Assembly: GCA_047972135.1 (NCBI GenBank)
Contig: JBKEAJ010000153.1
Coordinates: 1-64,000, forward strand
Length of the DNA stretch: 64,000 nucleotides
Source of the DNA: JBKEAJ01 sp047972135
GTDB lineage: Bacteria > Bacteroidota > Bacteroidia > Bacteroidales > Prolixibacteraceae
Reading direction: 5' to 3'
Of this stretch, positions 1 to 7,584 are shown piece by piece (within the stretch, counting starts at the first letter, position 1; the number at the start of each line of letters is the position of its first letter). The position numbers and the translations under genes are program-made. Below the pieces are notes generated by a model. The model saw only the letters and a list, made by a program, of their open reading frames with translations, did not search any database and was not told the origin of the DNA.

Positions 1-227
1 AAACGGTTTGAGGCTCTCAGAGTCAATTGCGTATATATTTTGCTCCTTTACCAAAATCTCAGAATATACTCATCGACTTGAGGTTAAAAGAAAATTCAAG
101 TTTAACCTAACTTAACCATCTAAACACTTTTTGCTGCAATGTGGGTTATATAGTTATGTTTTGATGGTACAAATAAGGAGTTGTTTTATGGGTGTTTTTA
201 TCGCTTAGGTTGTCGTCTTTGACTTGG
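1..227. other. Left-edge stretch, no gene seen
   Basis: AT-rich sequence before the first supported gene. A short open frame on the plus strand runs from base 1 to a TGA at 79-81 and could be the tail of a gene lying outside the window, but it has no recognisable motif. I see no RNA gene or clear terminator here. Confidence 0.4.
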
Positions 228-530
228 TTATTTAGTTTTACACTCAATGCCTTTAGCAGTCAACCTATATTTTTGCTTAGAACTATTGGGTTTATCAGGT
301 ATTGTTAACTCAATAACTCCTAATGACAGTGCTTTATTTATATAGTTAGCCCTAAAATGTTCTCTGTGGCTTAACCCCAATGCCTCCATTAGCTCAGTTC
401 TACTATGCTCCTCTCTCATCACAGATAACAACTCAAGCACTTGCTCAGGTACTTGCTCGGTACTTGCTCGGTACTTGCTCGGTACTTGCTCGGTCAGAAT
501 CTTGCTCCAACTCCTGCTGTGCAATCTCAT
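228..530 (-). pseudogene. C-terminal winged-helix part of an AlbA_2/ATP-binding protein, out of frame
   Basis: This frame encodes the C-terminal region normally attached to AlbA_2-HATPase_c_4 proteins: a leucine-rich helix, the segment LMEALGLSHREHFRANYINK typical of the family's DNA-binding winged helix, and the ending TIPDKPNSSKQKYRLTAKG. Its first 30 codons overlap the end of the upstream frame (445-1602) across the 11-bp repeats at 451-494. Frame arithmetic shows that one more repeat, or two fewer, would join the two frames into a protein of about 460 residues. As it stands this part could only be made from an internal start (Met at 530) or by frameshifting. A sequencing or assembly error in the repeat is the other explanation. 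Confidence 0.65.
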
Positions 531-1602
531 TTATAGGAAAAGACATCCTTATAAAACTATTTGAGAACCTAAAACAACTGCGGTCATACGACTTCAAAAT
601 TCGAGGAATACCAGAACCTAATTGCTCGACCATTCCCAAATCTCTGTAAATACGCATTAGTTCCTTATTTCTAGGTAATGATAAACCCGTAAAGAACTCA
701 TCTTCTGTCATACCCTCAAACAAACCTCCATAGCTAGTTATTTCTATTCTGTCGGAATATATCTCAAACACAGGCGGAATTTCACGAGTGTAGTCATTAT
801 GAATTATCGCATTTATGACAGCTTCTCGCAATGCACCTTCATCCCACAGTCTTGTATCAATACGTCTTGGATAGGTAATTTTTGATAGTGTTTTATTCTC
901 GACATTCAGTTTTTCTAAAACCCTGTTGGTTGCTTTGACTAATGAGCAGTAACCATACTCATTATTTTCAATGAGGTCAATCTTATCAGTTCCTGCATAT
1001 TTTGCAACTTTGATTGAATTGCCATTTTCATCAGCCATCAGATAGCCGATGTAGTTCAGTTTGCCTTCTTCGGTAAGCAATTCAAGATTTCCTAAGAAAT
1101 GTTCGTTTAGAGTCAAGCCTTTTTCATCGTAGTATATACGCAATTGCTCGAAAGTCAAGTCTTGACGATTAGATTTTATCTTATTCAGAGAATTGCGAGT
1201 GCGTCGAGCAAACAAATCTTCAATCTGACGAGTATCCATAGGCTCACAAGCTGTACCCACACGGATGAAACATCCATTTACACTCATTCCTGCCTTCTTT
1301 AGATAATAAGGCTTTTCAGAACCACTTGCAATATCAATCTTGATAACATCCTTCCCCTCCATTACTTCGTGTACAACATCAAATAACCCAAGACATGACG
1401 GTACTATATTTGTCTTTAGTCTGTCTTTTATCTTCAATTGTACGCTATCTGCATCCGGTACTCCAATGATTTTACCATCATCATCGATGCCAATGTATAT
1501 CTTACCACCCTCTCGGTAGTTCAAGAAAGCGACAACTTCGTTTTCTAGTCTATTTGTTAGTTCTCGCTTGAACTCTATGCGGTTTGTTTCTTTTAGTTCC
1601 AT
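445..1602 (-). CDS. AlbA_2 (Schlafen-like) / HATPase_c_4 regulator, truncated by repeat-driven frameshift
   Basis: Family: proteins with an N-terminal AlbA_2 domain (divergent AAA_4) and a HATPase_c_4 domain, usually annotated as ATP-binding or transcriptional regulators; their role is poorly known. Seen here: KETNRIEFKREL followed by VVAFLNYREGGKIYIGIDDDG (AlbA_2) in the first 50 residues, and the HATPase_c_4 part ALREAVINAIIHNDYTRE near residue 290, then SYGGLFEGMT and LGMVEQLGSGIPRI. I start at the Met at 1602 because the longer frame (to 1680) would run into the upstream DUF1016 gene; from 1602 the gap to that gene's stop is 13 bp, so the two are probably cotranscribed. The frame ends inside the 11-bp repeats, leaving the winged-helix tail in another frame (228-530). 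Either a phase-variable gene in its off state or a decayed one. Confidence 0.75.
   Translation of the reverse strand: MELKETNRIEFKRELTNRLENEVVAFLNYREGGKIYIGIDDDGKIIGVPDADSVQLKIKDRLKTNIVPSCLGLFDVVHEVMEGKDVIKIDIASGSEKPYYLKKAGMSVNGCFIRVGTACEPMDTRQIEDLFARRTRNSLNKIKSNRQDLTFEQLRIYYDEKGLTLNEHFLGNLELLTEEGKLNYIGYLMADENGNSIKVAKYAGTDKIDLIENNEYGYCSLVKATNRVLEKLNVENKTLSKITYPRRIDTRLWDEGALREAVINAIIHNDYTREIPPVFEIYSDRIEITSYGGLFEGMTEDEFFTGLSLPRNKELMRIYRDLGMVEQLGSGIPRILKSYDRSCFRFSNSFIRMSFPINEIAQQELEQDSDRASTEQVPSKYRAST
451..494. repeat. Four perfect 11-bp tandem repeats inside an ORF
   Basis: The unit acttgctcggt (plus strand) occurs four times without interruption at 451-461, 462-472, 473-483 and 484-494. A 12-bp relative, acttgctcaggt, lies just before at 439-450. 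Because 11 is not a multiple of three, each gain or loss changes the reading frame of the minus-strand gene that crosses it. Read on the minus strand, three units give an 11-residue peptide period beginning TEQVPSKYRAS. Confidence 0.9.
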
Positions 1603-1615
1603 GTTTGCTGATATA

Positions 1616-2263
1616 TTATGATTCCAACAAGCTCTTAAACTCCTCTTTGCTCGGCAGAACAGTCTGATACTTACTTGCAAATATCTGGTCGTTATCCTCC
1701 AGAAGTGTATATCTCACAACTGCCTCGTCTTTATCTCTGCTCAAAGCTAGTCTTTCGTATAGCGAGGTGTTGAATTGGCGTTTAAGTTCTCGTAAGCTCC
1801 AATTGTTTTGCTCTGATTCTATTTCATAGAATTTGCGTTCGTTTTCATTGTCTATGCGCATTAAAAATAGATAGTGAGACCAGCTTAGTTTGAATTCGGC
1901 AGACGCTGTCTGCCGAATTAGCAATTCAGGAGCTTTGTCTTTATTATCAGATGATTGCAATTTCGCAGACAATGTCTGCGAAATTGAGTAGGTAAGATAA
2001 AACTTACGCATATTCTTTAGGTTTACCTCTGAAAAACCTTTACCAAATTCCTTTGTTAGTTTCTGAGCTAGGTCTTTCAAAACAGCTTTCCCATACTCAG
2101 CTCTCTCCGAACCTCCTTGTTCATCTTTCACAACCAATCTCCCTATCTCAAAATAGGTTTGTGTCATTGTGCGGTTTATTGTGCGTACTACTTGTGTTTG
2201 AGCTATGTGCAATAACTCTGACACTTGATTGTATAGGTTGTTCGGGTGTGATGGGCTTGTCAT
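1616..2263 (-). CDS. DUF1016 (YhcG) protein with the nuclease domain deleted
   Basis: The N-terminal 170 residues match the DUF1016_N domain of YhcG-type proteins: TYFEIGRLVVKDEQGGSERAEYGK, LAQKLTKEFGKGFSEVNLKNM, LSWSHYLFLMRI, and WSLRELKRQFNTSLYERLALSRDK. In full-length members (about 350 residues) a PDDEXK nuclease domain of roughly 150 residues follows. Here SRDK runs directly into VVRYTLLEDNDQIFASKYQT and a VLPSKEEFK tail, which are the normal last 30 residues. The reading frame is kept, so this looks like a clean in-frame internal deletion (total 215 residues). The protein would keep its N-terminal domain but should have no nuclease activity. Residues about 95-125 are an unusual spacer encoded by two palindromes (1893-1919, 1958-1986). 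It lies 13 bp upstream of the AlbA_2 gene. Confidence 0.7.
   Translation of the reverse strand: MTSPSHPNNLYNQVSELLHIAQTQVVRTINRTMTQTYFEIGRLVVKDEQGGSERAEYGKAVLKDLAQKLTKEFGKGFSEVNLKNMRKFYLTYSISQTLSAKLQSSDNKDKAPELLIRQTASAEFKLSWSHYLFLMRIDNENERKFYEIESEQNNWSLRELKRQFNTSLYERLALSRDKDEAVVRYTLLEDNDQIFASKYQTVLPSKEEFKSLLES
1893..1919. repeat. Perfect palindrome inside the DUF1016 gene (copy 1)
   Basis: Arms aattcggcagac and gtctgccgaatt, 12 bp each, separated by gct. It would form a 12-bp hairpin with a 3-nt loop in RNA from either strand. It lies in the coding sequence, encoding part of the spacer between the two halves of the DUF1016_N domain. Confidence 0.9.
1958..1986. repeat. Perfect palindrome inside the DUF1016 gene (copy 2)
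   Basis: Arms caatttcgcagac and gtctgcgaaattg, 13 bp each, with a 3-nt loop aat. It shares the core gcagac...gtctgc and the same arm architecture with copy 1, 38 bp away, so the two are probably copies of one palindromic element inserted in frame. Confidence 0.9.
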
Positions 2264-2392
2264 ATCCTCTATTTTAATTGGAGTTCAAATTTAATGATTT
2301 TTCCTTTTCACCCGAAGAACCTCTGTCTAATATTTGCTTCTTACTTAGATTTTTGATAGGTTTGGGATGTATGAATAAAATAATAGTGCCAC

Positions 2393-2821
2393 ATGAAATA
2401 CGCAATCATTTATCAAAAGGACAATTTTATAGTAATGTATCCTGAATCTAAAACCACGATGGGAGTATTTCTAGCACAAGAACCATATATAAAACTTTCT
2501 GTCAATGATACGCCTGAAGAAATTATCAGTAATCTATTTGCGTGTTTAGAAGCATCAAAAGAAAACATCCCTCACCCGGAAAAATGGAGTGATGATTTCT
2601 TTCTTAAACCAATTGGAATTAAAACAAATAATGCTCTACACAAAAATAGCCTCTGCTGTTCTGTTTTATTACAAAATGACTTGCTAGAGTTTACTCCAAC
2701 AATAAACATGGGAGCTAAAGAAGGTTTTGATGAATTGAGTGAAGTTGTAACAGCTTGTTCTACAGAAGTCAAAGATGTTATATACGAATATCTGATAGAG
2801 GCTTTTAAATTATGCAAATAA
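2393..2821 (+). CDS. CdiI/DUF1436-like immunity protein, orphan
   Basis: 142 residues, no signal peptide or membrane segment. The pattern is like that of the DUF1436 family (contact-dependent inhibition immunity, CdiI): an N-terminal strand pair with SKTTMGVFLA, then a helix ending KENIPHPEKW, and a C-terminal GFDELSEVVTACSTEVKDVI ending in a helix with Cys at its end. Members bind and neutralise a cognate CdiA or polymorphic toxin domain. No toxin, two-partner secretion gene or Rhs gene is visible nearby, so it would be an orphan immunity gene, a common state in toxin arrays. The family assignment is from memory of sequence patterns and is moderate only; a plain hypothetical protein remains possible. 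Confidence 0.5.
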   Translation: MKYAIIYQKDNFIVMYPESKTTMGVFLAQEPYIKLSVNDTPEEIISNLFACLEASKENIPHPEKWSDDFFLKPIGIKTNNALHKNSLCCSVLLQNDLLEFTPTINMGAKEGFDELSEVVTACSTEVKDVIYEYLIEAFKLCK

Positions 2822-2872
2822 GAAGTATAGTGTTCTCTATTTTTGAAGTAGGTTTTGCATATTATTTAATAC

Positions 2873-3512
2873 CTATAATTGCAATTGTATGACTTTGCTC
2901 AACTCTTCTGCTTTGTTTAATGTCATTAAATGCCCACCTCCATTTACTGCGTAATTGTAGCGTACGAAACAAGAAGGTAAAATCATGTCACGTGTTCCAT
3001 GAATATGAAAAACATTCTGCGGTTGAGATTTATTTTTCCACCTAACAATCTTATCCAAAGCCCATCTCAAAAATGTGGCGTCTGTATCAGCGAGTATTTG
3101 CTTTAACAGATTTTGATTTTGCCCCAAAGAACCAATTTGTAATGACGTTTGAGTTTTTCAAGACTCTACTAGTTGGCAATAATCTGTGTAATCGCAATTT
3201 CCCTGCAAAACGATAGTAAAATGTAATCTCATATTTTGTCTTTGCAGAGGCAATTAAAATAACTTTCTCTGTTTCTATTTGTTTTGCTATCTCTATTGCA
3301 ATTAATCCGCCAAAAGAAAGCCCTATCAATATTGGCTTGACTGATTTTATTTGGTCAAGTAGGCGTGTTGCATATTGCTCAATCGTTTCCCTGTCCTTTG
3401 GTTCAATTCATTTTACAAAGGTTGTTGAGTAGTTGGAGAAGTCAAGTTGCTGAAAAACTCTTTCATCTGCTCCAAGTCCGCTGAATATGCATAGTTCTTT
3501 TGGAAGGTTCAT
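2873..3512 (-). pseudogene. Alpha/beta hydrolase, broken by a stop and a frameshift
   Basis: Starting from the ATG at 3512, translation gives CIFSGLGADERVFQQLDFS, the start of a small alpha/beta hydrolase. Codon 35 is TGA (3408-3410) where the frame otherwise continues as IEP, consistent with a Trp-to-stop change (WIEP is usual). The same frame continues with LIGLSFGGLIAIEIAK, containing the nucleophile elbow G-x-S-x-G, until about 3110. There a frameshift in a run of four G (ttctttgggg on the minus strand) moves the reading to the frame ending at 2873, which carries HIHGTRDMILP (acidic residue region) and NGGGHLMTLNKAEEL (catalytic His). Two independent lesions make a sequencing error less likely and a pseudogene likely. 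Confidence 0.8.
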
Positions 3513-3871
3513 ATTTGTCCTAAATAAAGAATAAAAGGTCAATTAGACTTCTGAAGAAACAGAAGCAATTATTTTTGTGGTATCAAACATAAAATTTAGC
3601 ACATGACAAAAATAATAACTCTAAAACTAATAACGTGAGTAATGGCGAAAATATGTCAGATTAAAATTGACTATTACACAATAACAGTACTTGAACAGTT
3701 CTGACTTTCCACCAGTGTTCTTAGGACACGCTCCAACTTCCACGAAATTACATAAATAGCTTTTTTGCCCGCAGGAGCATCGTCCCGCACCTCAAAATGC
3801 CCAACAATGTCCAACGCCCTGCAAGACTGCTCAAAATGACACAGAGCAATACCCAAATCAATATCATCAAA
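3513..3871. other. Intergenic, no supported gene
   Basis: About 360 bp between the hydrolase remnant and the dnaK terminator. A 60-codon open frame on the minus strand (3674-3856) has no recognisable domain or convincing start, and I do not call it. No RNA gene seen. Confidence 0.4.
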
Positions 3872-3908
3872 ACAACAAAGAGGTGCAAACCTTATGTCGC
3901 ACCTCTCC
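3872..3908 (-). terminator. Terminator downstream of dnaK
   Basis: Inverted repeat agaggtgc...gcacctct (arms 3879-3886 and 3899-3906) with a 12-nt loop. On the minus strand it is followed by a T-rich stretch. It lies 29 bp beyond the dnaK stop codon. Confidence 0.7.
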
Positions 3909-3936
3909 GCTATTATTGCTATTATGAATGCTATTT

Positions 3937-5847
3937 CTATTTCACCTCCTCAAAGTCGACATCTGTAACATCTTCTGCTTCGTCTGAGCCGCTATTGTTG
4001 GCTTCGGCATTAGATGCTTGCTCTTGTCCTTGTGCGCCAGCACCTGCTTGAGCAGCGTTTTGGAAGTCTTGCGCTGCATTTTGTAACTCTGTCTCTACTG
4101 CTGTTATTGCAGCCTCGATGTTTGCTACATTCTTGCTTGCATGAGCTTCTTTCAGCTTAGTTAATGCACCTTCGATGTTAGCTTTTTTGTCGGCAGGTAG
4201 TTTGTCGCCGTACTCCTTCATTTGTTTTTCCACTTGGAAAATCATGTTGTCGGCTTTATTTACGGCATCAGCACCTTTTTTTGCTTCTTCGTCGGCAGTA
4301 GCATTAGCCTCTGCTTCGCTTTTCATTCTCTTGATTTCGTCGTCGCTGAGACCCGAAGATGCTTCGATTCTGATGCTTTGCTCCTTACCTGTTGCTTTAT
4401 CCTTTGCATGAACGTTTAATATGCCGTTTGCATCGATGTCGAATTTCACTTCGATTTGTGGTACTCCCCTTGGTTGCGGAGGTATTCCGTCGAGGTGGAA
4501 ACGACCGATAGTTTTGTTTCCATTTGCCATTGGACGTTCGCCTTGCAGTACGTGTATTTCTACTGATGGCTGATTGTCTGTTGCTGTCGAGAAAGTCTCG
4601 GCTTTCTCGGTAGGGATGGTTGTGTTCGACTCGATAAGTTTGGTGAACACGCCACCCATTGTCTCGATACCCAAAGATAGAGGAGTAACGTCGAGCAATA
4701 GAACATCTTTTACCTCGCCTGTAAGCACTCCGCCTTGAATAGCTGCTCCAAGAGCCACAACTTCGTCGGGGTTAACTCCTTTTGATGGAGCTTTGCCGAA
4801 GAAAGCCTGTACTTTTTCTTGTACGGCAGGGATACGTGTTGAGCCTCCAACAAGTATAACCTCGTCAATGTCAGATGCTTTAAGACCTGCGTTTTTAAGA
4901 GCCTTGCTACAAGGCTCTATGGTTGCATTTATTAGTTTGTCGGCGAGTTGCTCAAACTGAGCTCTGCTAAGAGTTTTAACAAGGTGCTTTGGTATACCGT
5001 CGACCGGCATAATATATGGCAAGTTTATTTCTGTAGAAGTAGAAGACGAAAGCTCGATTTTAGCTTTTTCTGCTGCTTCTTTCAGGCGTTGAAGTGCCAT
5101 AGGGTCTTTGCGTAGGTCGATTCTCTCGTCAGCCAAGAAGCTCTCTGCCAACCAGTCGATAATCACGCGGTCGAAGTCGTCGCCACCAAGGTGGGTATCG
5201 CCATCTGTTGATTTTACTTCAAACACACCGTCGCCAAGCTCAAGAATAGATATGTCGAAAGTACCGCCTCCAAGGTCGAATACTGCAATTTTCATATCTC
5301 TGTCCATCTTGTCGAGTCCGTATGCCAATGATGCTGCTGTGGGCTCGTTGATAATACGCTTAACAGTTAGTCCGGCAATTTCTCCCGCCTCTTTTGTAGC
5401 TTGACGTTGTGAGTCGTTAAAATACGCAGGTACGGTGATAACAGCCTCTGTTACGCTTTGTCCTAAATAGTCTTCGGCAGTTTTTTTCATTTTCTGAAGT
5501 ACCATCGCCGAGATTTCCTGTGGAGAATATTTCTTGTCGTCGATTACTACACGTGGCACACCGCTTTCGTTTACTACCTCGTAAGCAACTTGACCTGCTT
5601 CGTTAGAAATTTCCGAGAAAGTCTCACCCATGAATCTCTTTATAGAGTATATGGTTTTATGAGGGTTGGTGATTGCCTGACGTTTTGCAGGGTCTCCGAT
5701 TTTGCGTTCGCCGTTATCGACAAATGCCACTATTGAGGGAGTAGTTCTGTGTCCTTCGCTGTTGGCGATTACGACAGGCTCGTTACCCTCCATTACAGAC
5801 ACACAAGAGTTTGTTGTGCCTAAGTCTATTCCAATAATTTTTCCCAT
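3937..5847 (-). CDS. dnaK: Chaperone DnaK (Hsp70)
   Basis: Cytoplasmic ATP-dependent chaperone that binds exposed hydrophobic peptides with DnaJ and GrpE. 636 residues, the normal length. The N-terminal actin-like ATPase domain shows [19 protein letters not shown] (residues 5-23), [18 protein letters not shown] and [14 protein letters not shown] near residue 195, and [13 protein letters not shown] near 335; the substrate-binding domain begins near 390 ([17 protein letters not shown]). The helical lid is followed by an Ala/Gly/Gln-rich linker and the acidic tail DVDFEEVK, the EEVD-like end of bacterial DnaK. No grpE or dnaJ adjoins it, so it appears monocistronic, with its own terminator (3872-3908). 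Upstream lies a sigma-54-like element and a repeated TGACA motif (see separate entries). Confidence 0.98.
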   Translation of the reverse strand: MGKIIGIDLGTTNSCVSVMEGNEPVVIANSEGHRTTPSIVAFVDNGERKIGDPAKRQAITNPHKTIYSIKRFMGETFSEISNEAGQVAYEVVNESGVPRVVIDDKKYSPQEISAMVLQKMKKTAEDYLGQSVTEAVITVPAYFNDSQRQATKEAGEIAGLTVKRIINEPTAASLAYGLDKMDRDMKIAVFDLGGGTFDISILELGDGVFEVKSTDGDTHLGGDDFDRVIIDWLAESFLADERIDLRKDPMALQRLKEAAEKAKIELSSSTSTEINLPYIMPVDGIPKHLVKTLSRAQFEQLADKLINATIEPCSKALKNAGLKASDIDEVILVGGSTRIPAVQEKVQAFFGKAPSKGVNPDEVVALGAAIQGGVLTGEVKDVLLLDVTPLSLGIETMGGVFTKLIESNTTIPTEKAETFSTATDNQPSVEIHVLQGERPMANGNKTIGRFHLDGIPPQPRGVPQIEVKFDIDANGILNVHAKDKATGKEQSIRIEASSGLSDDEIKRMKSEAEANATADEEAKKGADAVNKADNMIFQVEKQMKEYGDKLPADKKANIEGALTKLKEAHASKNVANIEAAITAVETELQNAAQDFQNAAQAGAGAQGQEQASNAEANNSGSDEAEDVTDVDFEEVK

Positions 5848-5887
5848 GATATTTATTTGTTTTTAATTTTTTATTCTGACCCTATAT

Positions 5888-5904
5888 GTTCAATGTTTGT
5901 GCCA
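5888..5904 (-). promoter_or_regulatory. Candidate sigma-54-like promoter of dnaK
   Basis: On the minus strand the sequence reads TGGCACAAACATTGAAC, 41 bp upstream of the dnaK start codon. It matches the sigma-54 consensus TGGCAC-N5-TTGC in the -24 GG element and the spacing but has GA rather than GC at the -12 element. No good TAnnTTTG box was noticed closer to the gene. Inference only. Confidence 0.4.
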
Positions 5905-5959
5905 TTGCATTTTTTTGCGGATTTTGTCATGTTTATGGCTAGAAACAGCCAAAGAGAGG

Positions 5960-5972
5960 TGACAGAATGACA
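5960..5972. promoter_or_regulatory. TGACA-gaa-TGACA direct repeat upstream of dnaK
   Basis: A pentamer TGACA repeated with an 8-bp period (tgacagaatgaca), 56 bp further upstream than the sigma-54-like element. The position suits an enhancer or activator site for a heat-shock regulator. Functional role is inferred from position only. Confidence 0.35.
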
Positions 5973-6006
5973 CATTTTCTAATGTAGTGATACAGCGTAA
6001 GTGGTG

Positions 6007-6729
6007 TTACTCTATTCGTTTTGCTAGGTCTGCCAATGATATTTTCCCCTCGTAAATGGCTTTACCTATGATGATGCCCTTTACTTTTTGAGCGATGAGT
6101 TTGTCCACGTCGTCGAGTGTTGTTACGCCACCGCTTGCTATTACTTCTATTTCGGGGAAAGTCTCCAAGAGGTGTGCGTATAGTTCTAGGTTTGTACCCA
6201 TCAGCATTCCGTCTTTTTCTATGTCTGTGGATATGACTTTGCGTAGTCCTTTATTATAGTAGTCTGCTAGAAACTCGTCTATATGTAGGTCGGTTTCCTC
6301 TTGCCACCCTGCTACGGCGATTTTCATATCGTTTACGTCTGCACCTATTATAATTTTGTCTGCTCCAAACTCTTGCGCCCATTGCAAGACTGTTTTGGGT
6401 GAGTTCACTGCGATGCTACCACATGTTACCATCCTTGCTCCGCTGTCGAGTGCGAGTGAAATATCGGCTTTGCTTTTTATACCGCCTCCAAAATCGATAA
6501 TGAGAGAAGTATTGTTGGCGATGTTTTCTAGGGTTTTATGGTTTACTATTGATTTTGACTTAGCACCGTCTAAGTCTACGAGGTGCAATCTTTTTATCCC
6601 TGATGCTTCAAATTCTTTAGCCACTTCCAAAGGATTTGAATTGTAAACTTTTTTATTATTATAATCTCCTTTTGAAAGACGAACACATTTACCGTCTATA
6701 ATATCAATTGCTGGAATAATCTCTGTCAT
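6007..6729 (-). CDS. hisA: HisA, phosphoribosylformimino-5-aminoimidazole carboxamide ribotide isomerase
   Basis: Fourth step of histidine biosynthesis: Amadori isomerisation of ProFAR to PRFAR. 240 residues, a full-length (beta/alpha)8 barrel. The N-terminal IIPAIDIIDGKCVRLSKGDY carries the general-base Asp (residue 8) and the phosphate-binding region; GADVNDMKIAVAGWQE supplies the second acidic residue and the Trp on the substrate loop; phosphate loops are FGGGIKSKAD and VIASGGVTTLDDV. No other his genes adjoin it, so the operon is split in this genome or this copy lies apart. ATG at 6729 is the only sensible start. Confidence 0.95.
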   Translation of the reverse strand: MTEIIPAIDIIDGKCVRLSKGDYNNKKVYNSNPLEVAKEFEASGIKRLHLVDLDGAKSKSIVNHKTLENIANNTSLIIDFGGGIKSKADISLALDSGARMVTCGSIAVNSPKTVLQWAQEFGADKIIIGADVNDMKIAVAGWQEETDLHIDEFLADYYNKGLRKVISTDIEKDGMLMGTNLELYAHLLETFPEIEVIASGGVTTLDDVDKLIAQKVKGIIIGKAIYEGKISLADLAKRIE

Positions 6730-6905
6730 TTTTCTATTTTGACCGTAAAATTACAAATTCCGAGTGCAAAATAGACTTTTGAAGTGACAAATGTTGAAAT
6801 TGTTGATAAAAAACTCTGCGAGGAGTGTTTGAAAATTTTTCCCATTTTTAACCTACGGCGAAATCCGAATCTAAACATTGACTTTGGGCTTAGCTTCAGA
6901 CCAAT

Positions 6906-6940
6906 AAAAAAAGCTGAAACTTTTTGAGTCTCAGCTTTTT
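6906..6940 (-). terminator. Terminator after tRNA-Ser
   Basis: Arms aaaaagctga (6908-6917) and tcagcttttt (6931-6940) around a 13-nt loop; on the minus strand the stem is followed by a T run. It sits 6 bp beyond the 3' end of tRNA-Ser. Confidence 0.7.
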
Positions 6941-6946
6941 ATGATG

Positions 6947-7031
6947 CGGAGAGAGAGGGATTCGAACCCCCGGTACCTCGCGGTACAACGGTTTTCAAGA
7001 CCGCCGCAATCGACCACTCTGCCATCTCTCC
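6947..7031 (-). tRNA. tRNA-Ser(UGA)
   Basis: 85-nt type II tRNA. Acceptor stem GGAGAGA pairs with TCTCTCC; discriminator G. The anticodon loop is CTTGAAA, anticodon TGA (reads UCA/UCG family). A long variable arm (TACCGCGAGGTA) precedes the T arm GGGGGTTCGAATCCCTC. CCA is not encoded. Confidence 0.95.
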
Positions 7032-7040
7032 TTTGCGCTG

Positions 7041-7048
7041 CAAATGTA
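7041..7048 (-). promoter_or_regulatory. -7 box of the tRNA-Ser promoter
   Basis: TACATTTG on the minus strand fits the Bacteroidota -7 consensus TAnnTTTG. It is followed by CAGCGCAAA, the same G+C-rich discriminator as in the tRNA-Leu promoter, and lies 10 bp before the tRNA 5' end. A good -33 TTTG at the usual distance is not evident. Confidence 0.55.
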
Positions 7049-7205
7049 TATTATTTTCTCCAAATCCGCAAAAAACTTGAACTTTTTTTCTCAAAGTGTT
7101 GTGTGTTTGGAATTTATTTGTCATTTTCGCACAGTCGTTTCAATTTAGTATGGTGACAACGGTATTATTAGGTAAAACGTTTTATTAATATTAATTTATT
7201 TGATT

Positions 7206-7478
7206 ATGAACAAGTCAGAATTAATCGACGCTATTGCGGAGAAAGCAGGTTTAACTAAAGCAGACTCTAAGAAAGCTCTTGATGCCTTTATGAGTGTAGT
7301 AGCAAAAACACTTAAGAAAGGTGACAAAATTGCCTTAGTAGGCTTTGGAACTTTCTCAGTATCTAAGAGAAGTGCAAGAAATGGTAGAAACCCACAAACA
7401 GGTGCGACTATCAAGATTGCTGCTAAAAAAGTTGCTAAATTTAAAGCAGGTGCAGAGTTAGCTGCTGCGGTAAACTAA
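7206..7478 (+). CDS. hup: HU-family DNA-binding protein
   Basis: Small nucleoid protein that bends DNA as a dimer. 90 residues, with the family order: N-terminal helices [20 protein letters not shown], the core [19 protein letters not shown], and the DNA-binding arm signature [12 protein letters not shown] (residues about 60-71) with the conserved Pro that intercalates. I use the ATG at 7206 rather than the TTG two codons earlier. A terminator hairpin follows at 7501-7532, so it is probably monocistronic. Confidence 0.96.
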   Translation: MNKSELIDAIAEKAGLTKADSKKALDAFMSVVAKTLKKGDKIALVGFGTFSVSKRSARNGRNPQTGATIKIAAKKVAKFKAGAELAAAVN

Positions 7479-7500
7479 TTTTTAGTTAGATGAAGAGTTA

Positions 7501-7532
7501 AGGCTGTCACTTAATTGTGATGGTCTTTTTTT
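7501..7532 (+). terminator. Terminator after the HU gene
   Basis: Imperfect stem ggctgtcac / gtgatggtc around ttaatt, with G-T wobbles, followed directly by ctttttttt. Located 22 bp past the HU stop codon. Confidence 0.65.
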
Positions 7533-7562
7533 GTATAATTAATTTTGTAAATTGTACCTTTG
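7530..7562 (+). promoter_or_regulatory. Bacteroidota-type promoter of the aminotransferase gene
   Basis: TTTG (7530-7533) and TACCTTTG (7555-7562), matching -33 TTTG and -7 TAnnTTTG with 21 bp between. The -7 box ends 22 bp before the ATG at 7585. Confidence 0.6.
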
Positions 7563-7584
7563 ACCACATATAATATAAAACAAG

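Noticed and set aside
3674..3856. 60-codon frame on the minus strand
   Set aside because: No signal, motif or convincing start codon; may be chance.
7060..7205. Promoter for the HU gene
   Set aside because: I could not find a full TAnnTTTG box with TTTG at a proper distance.
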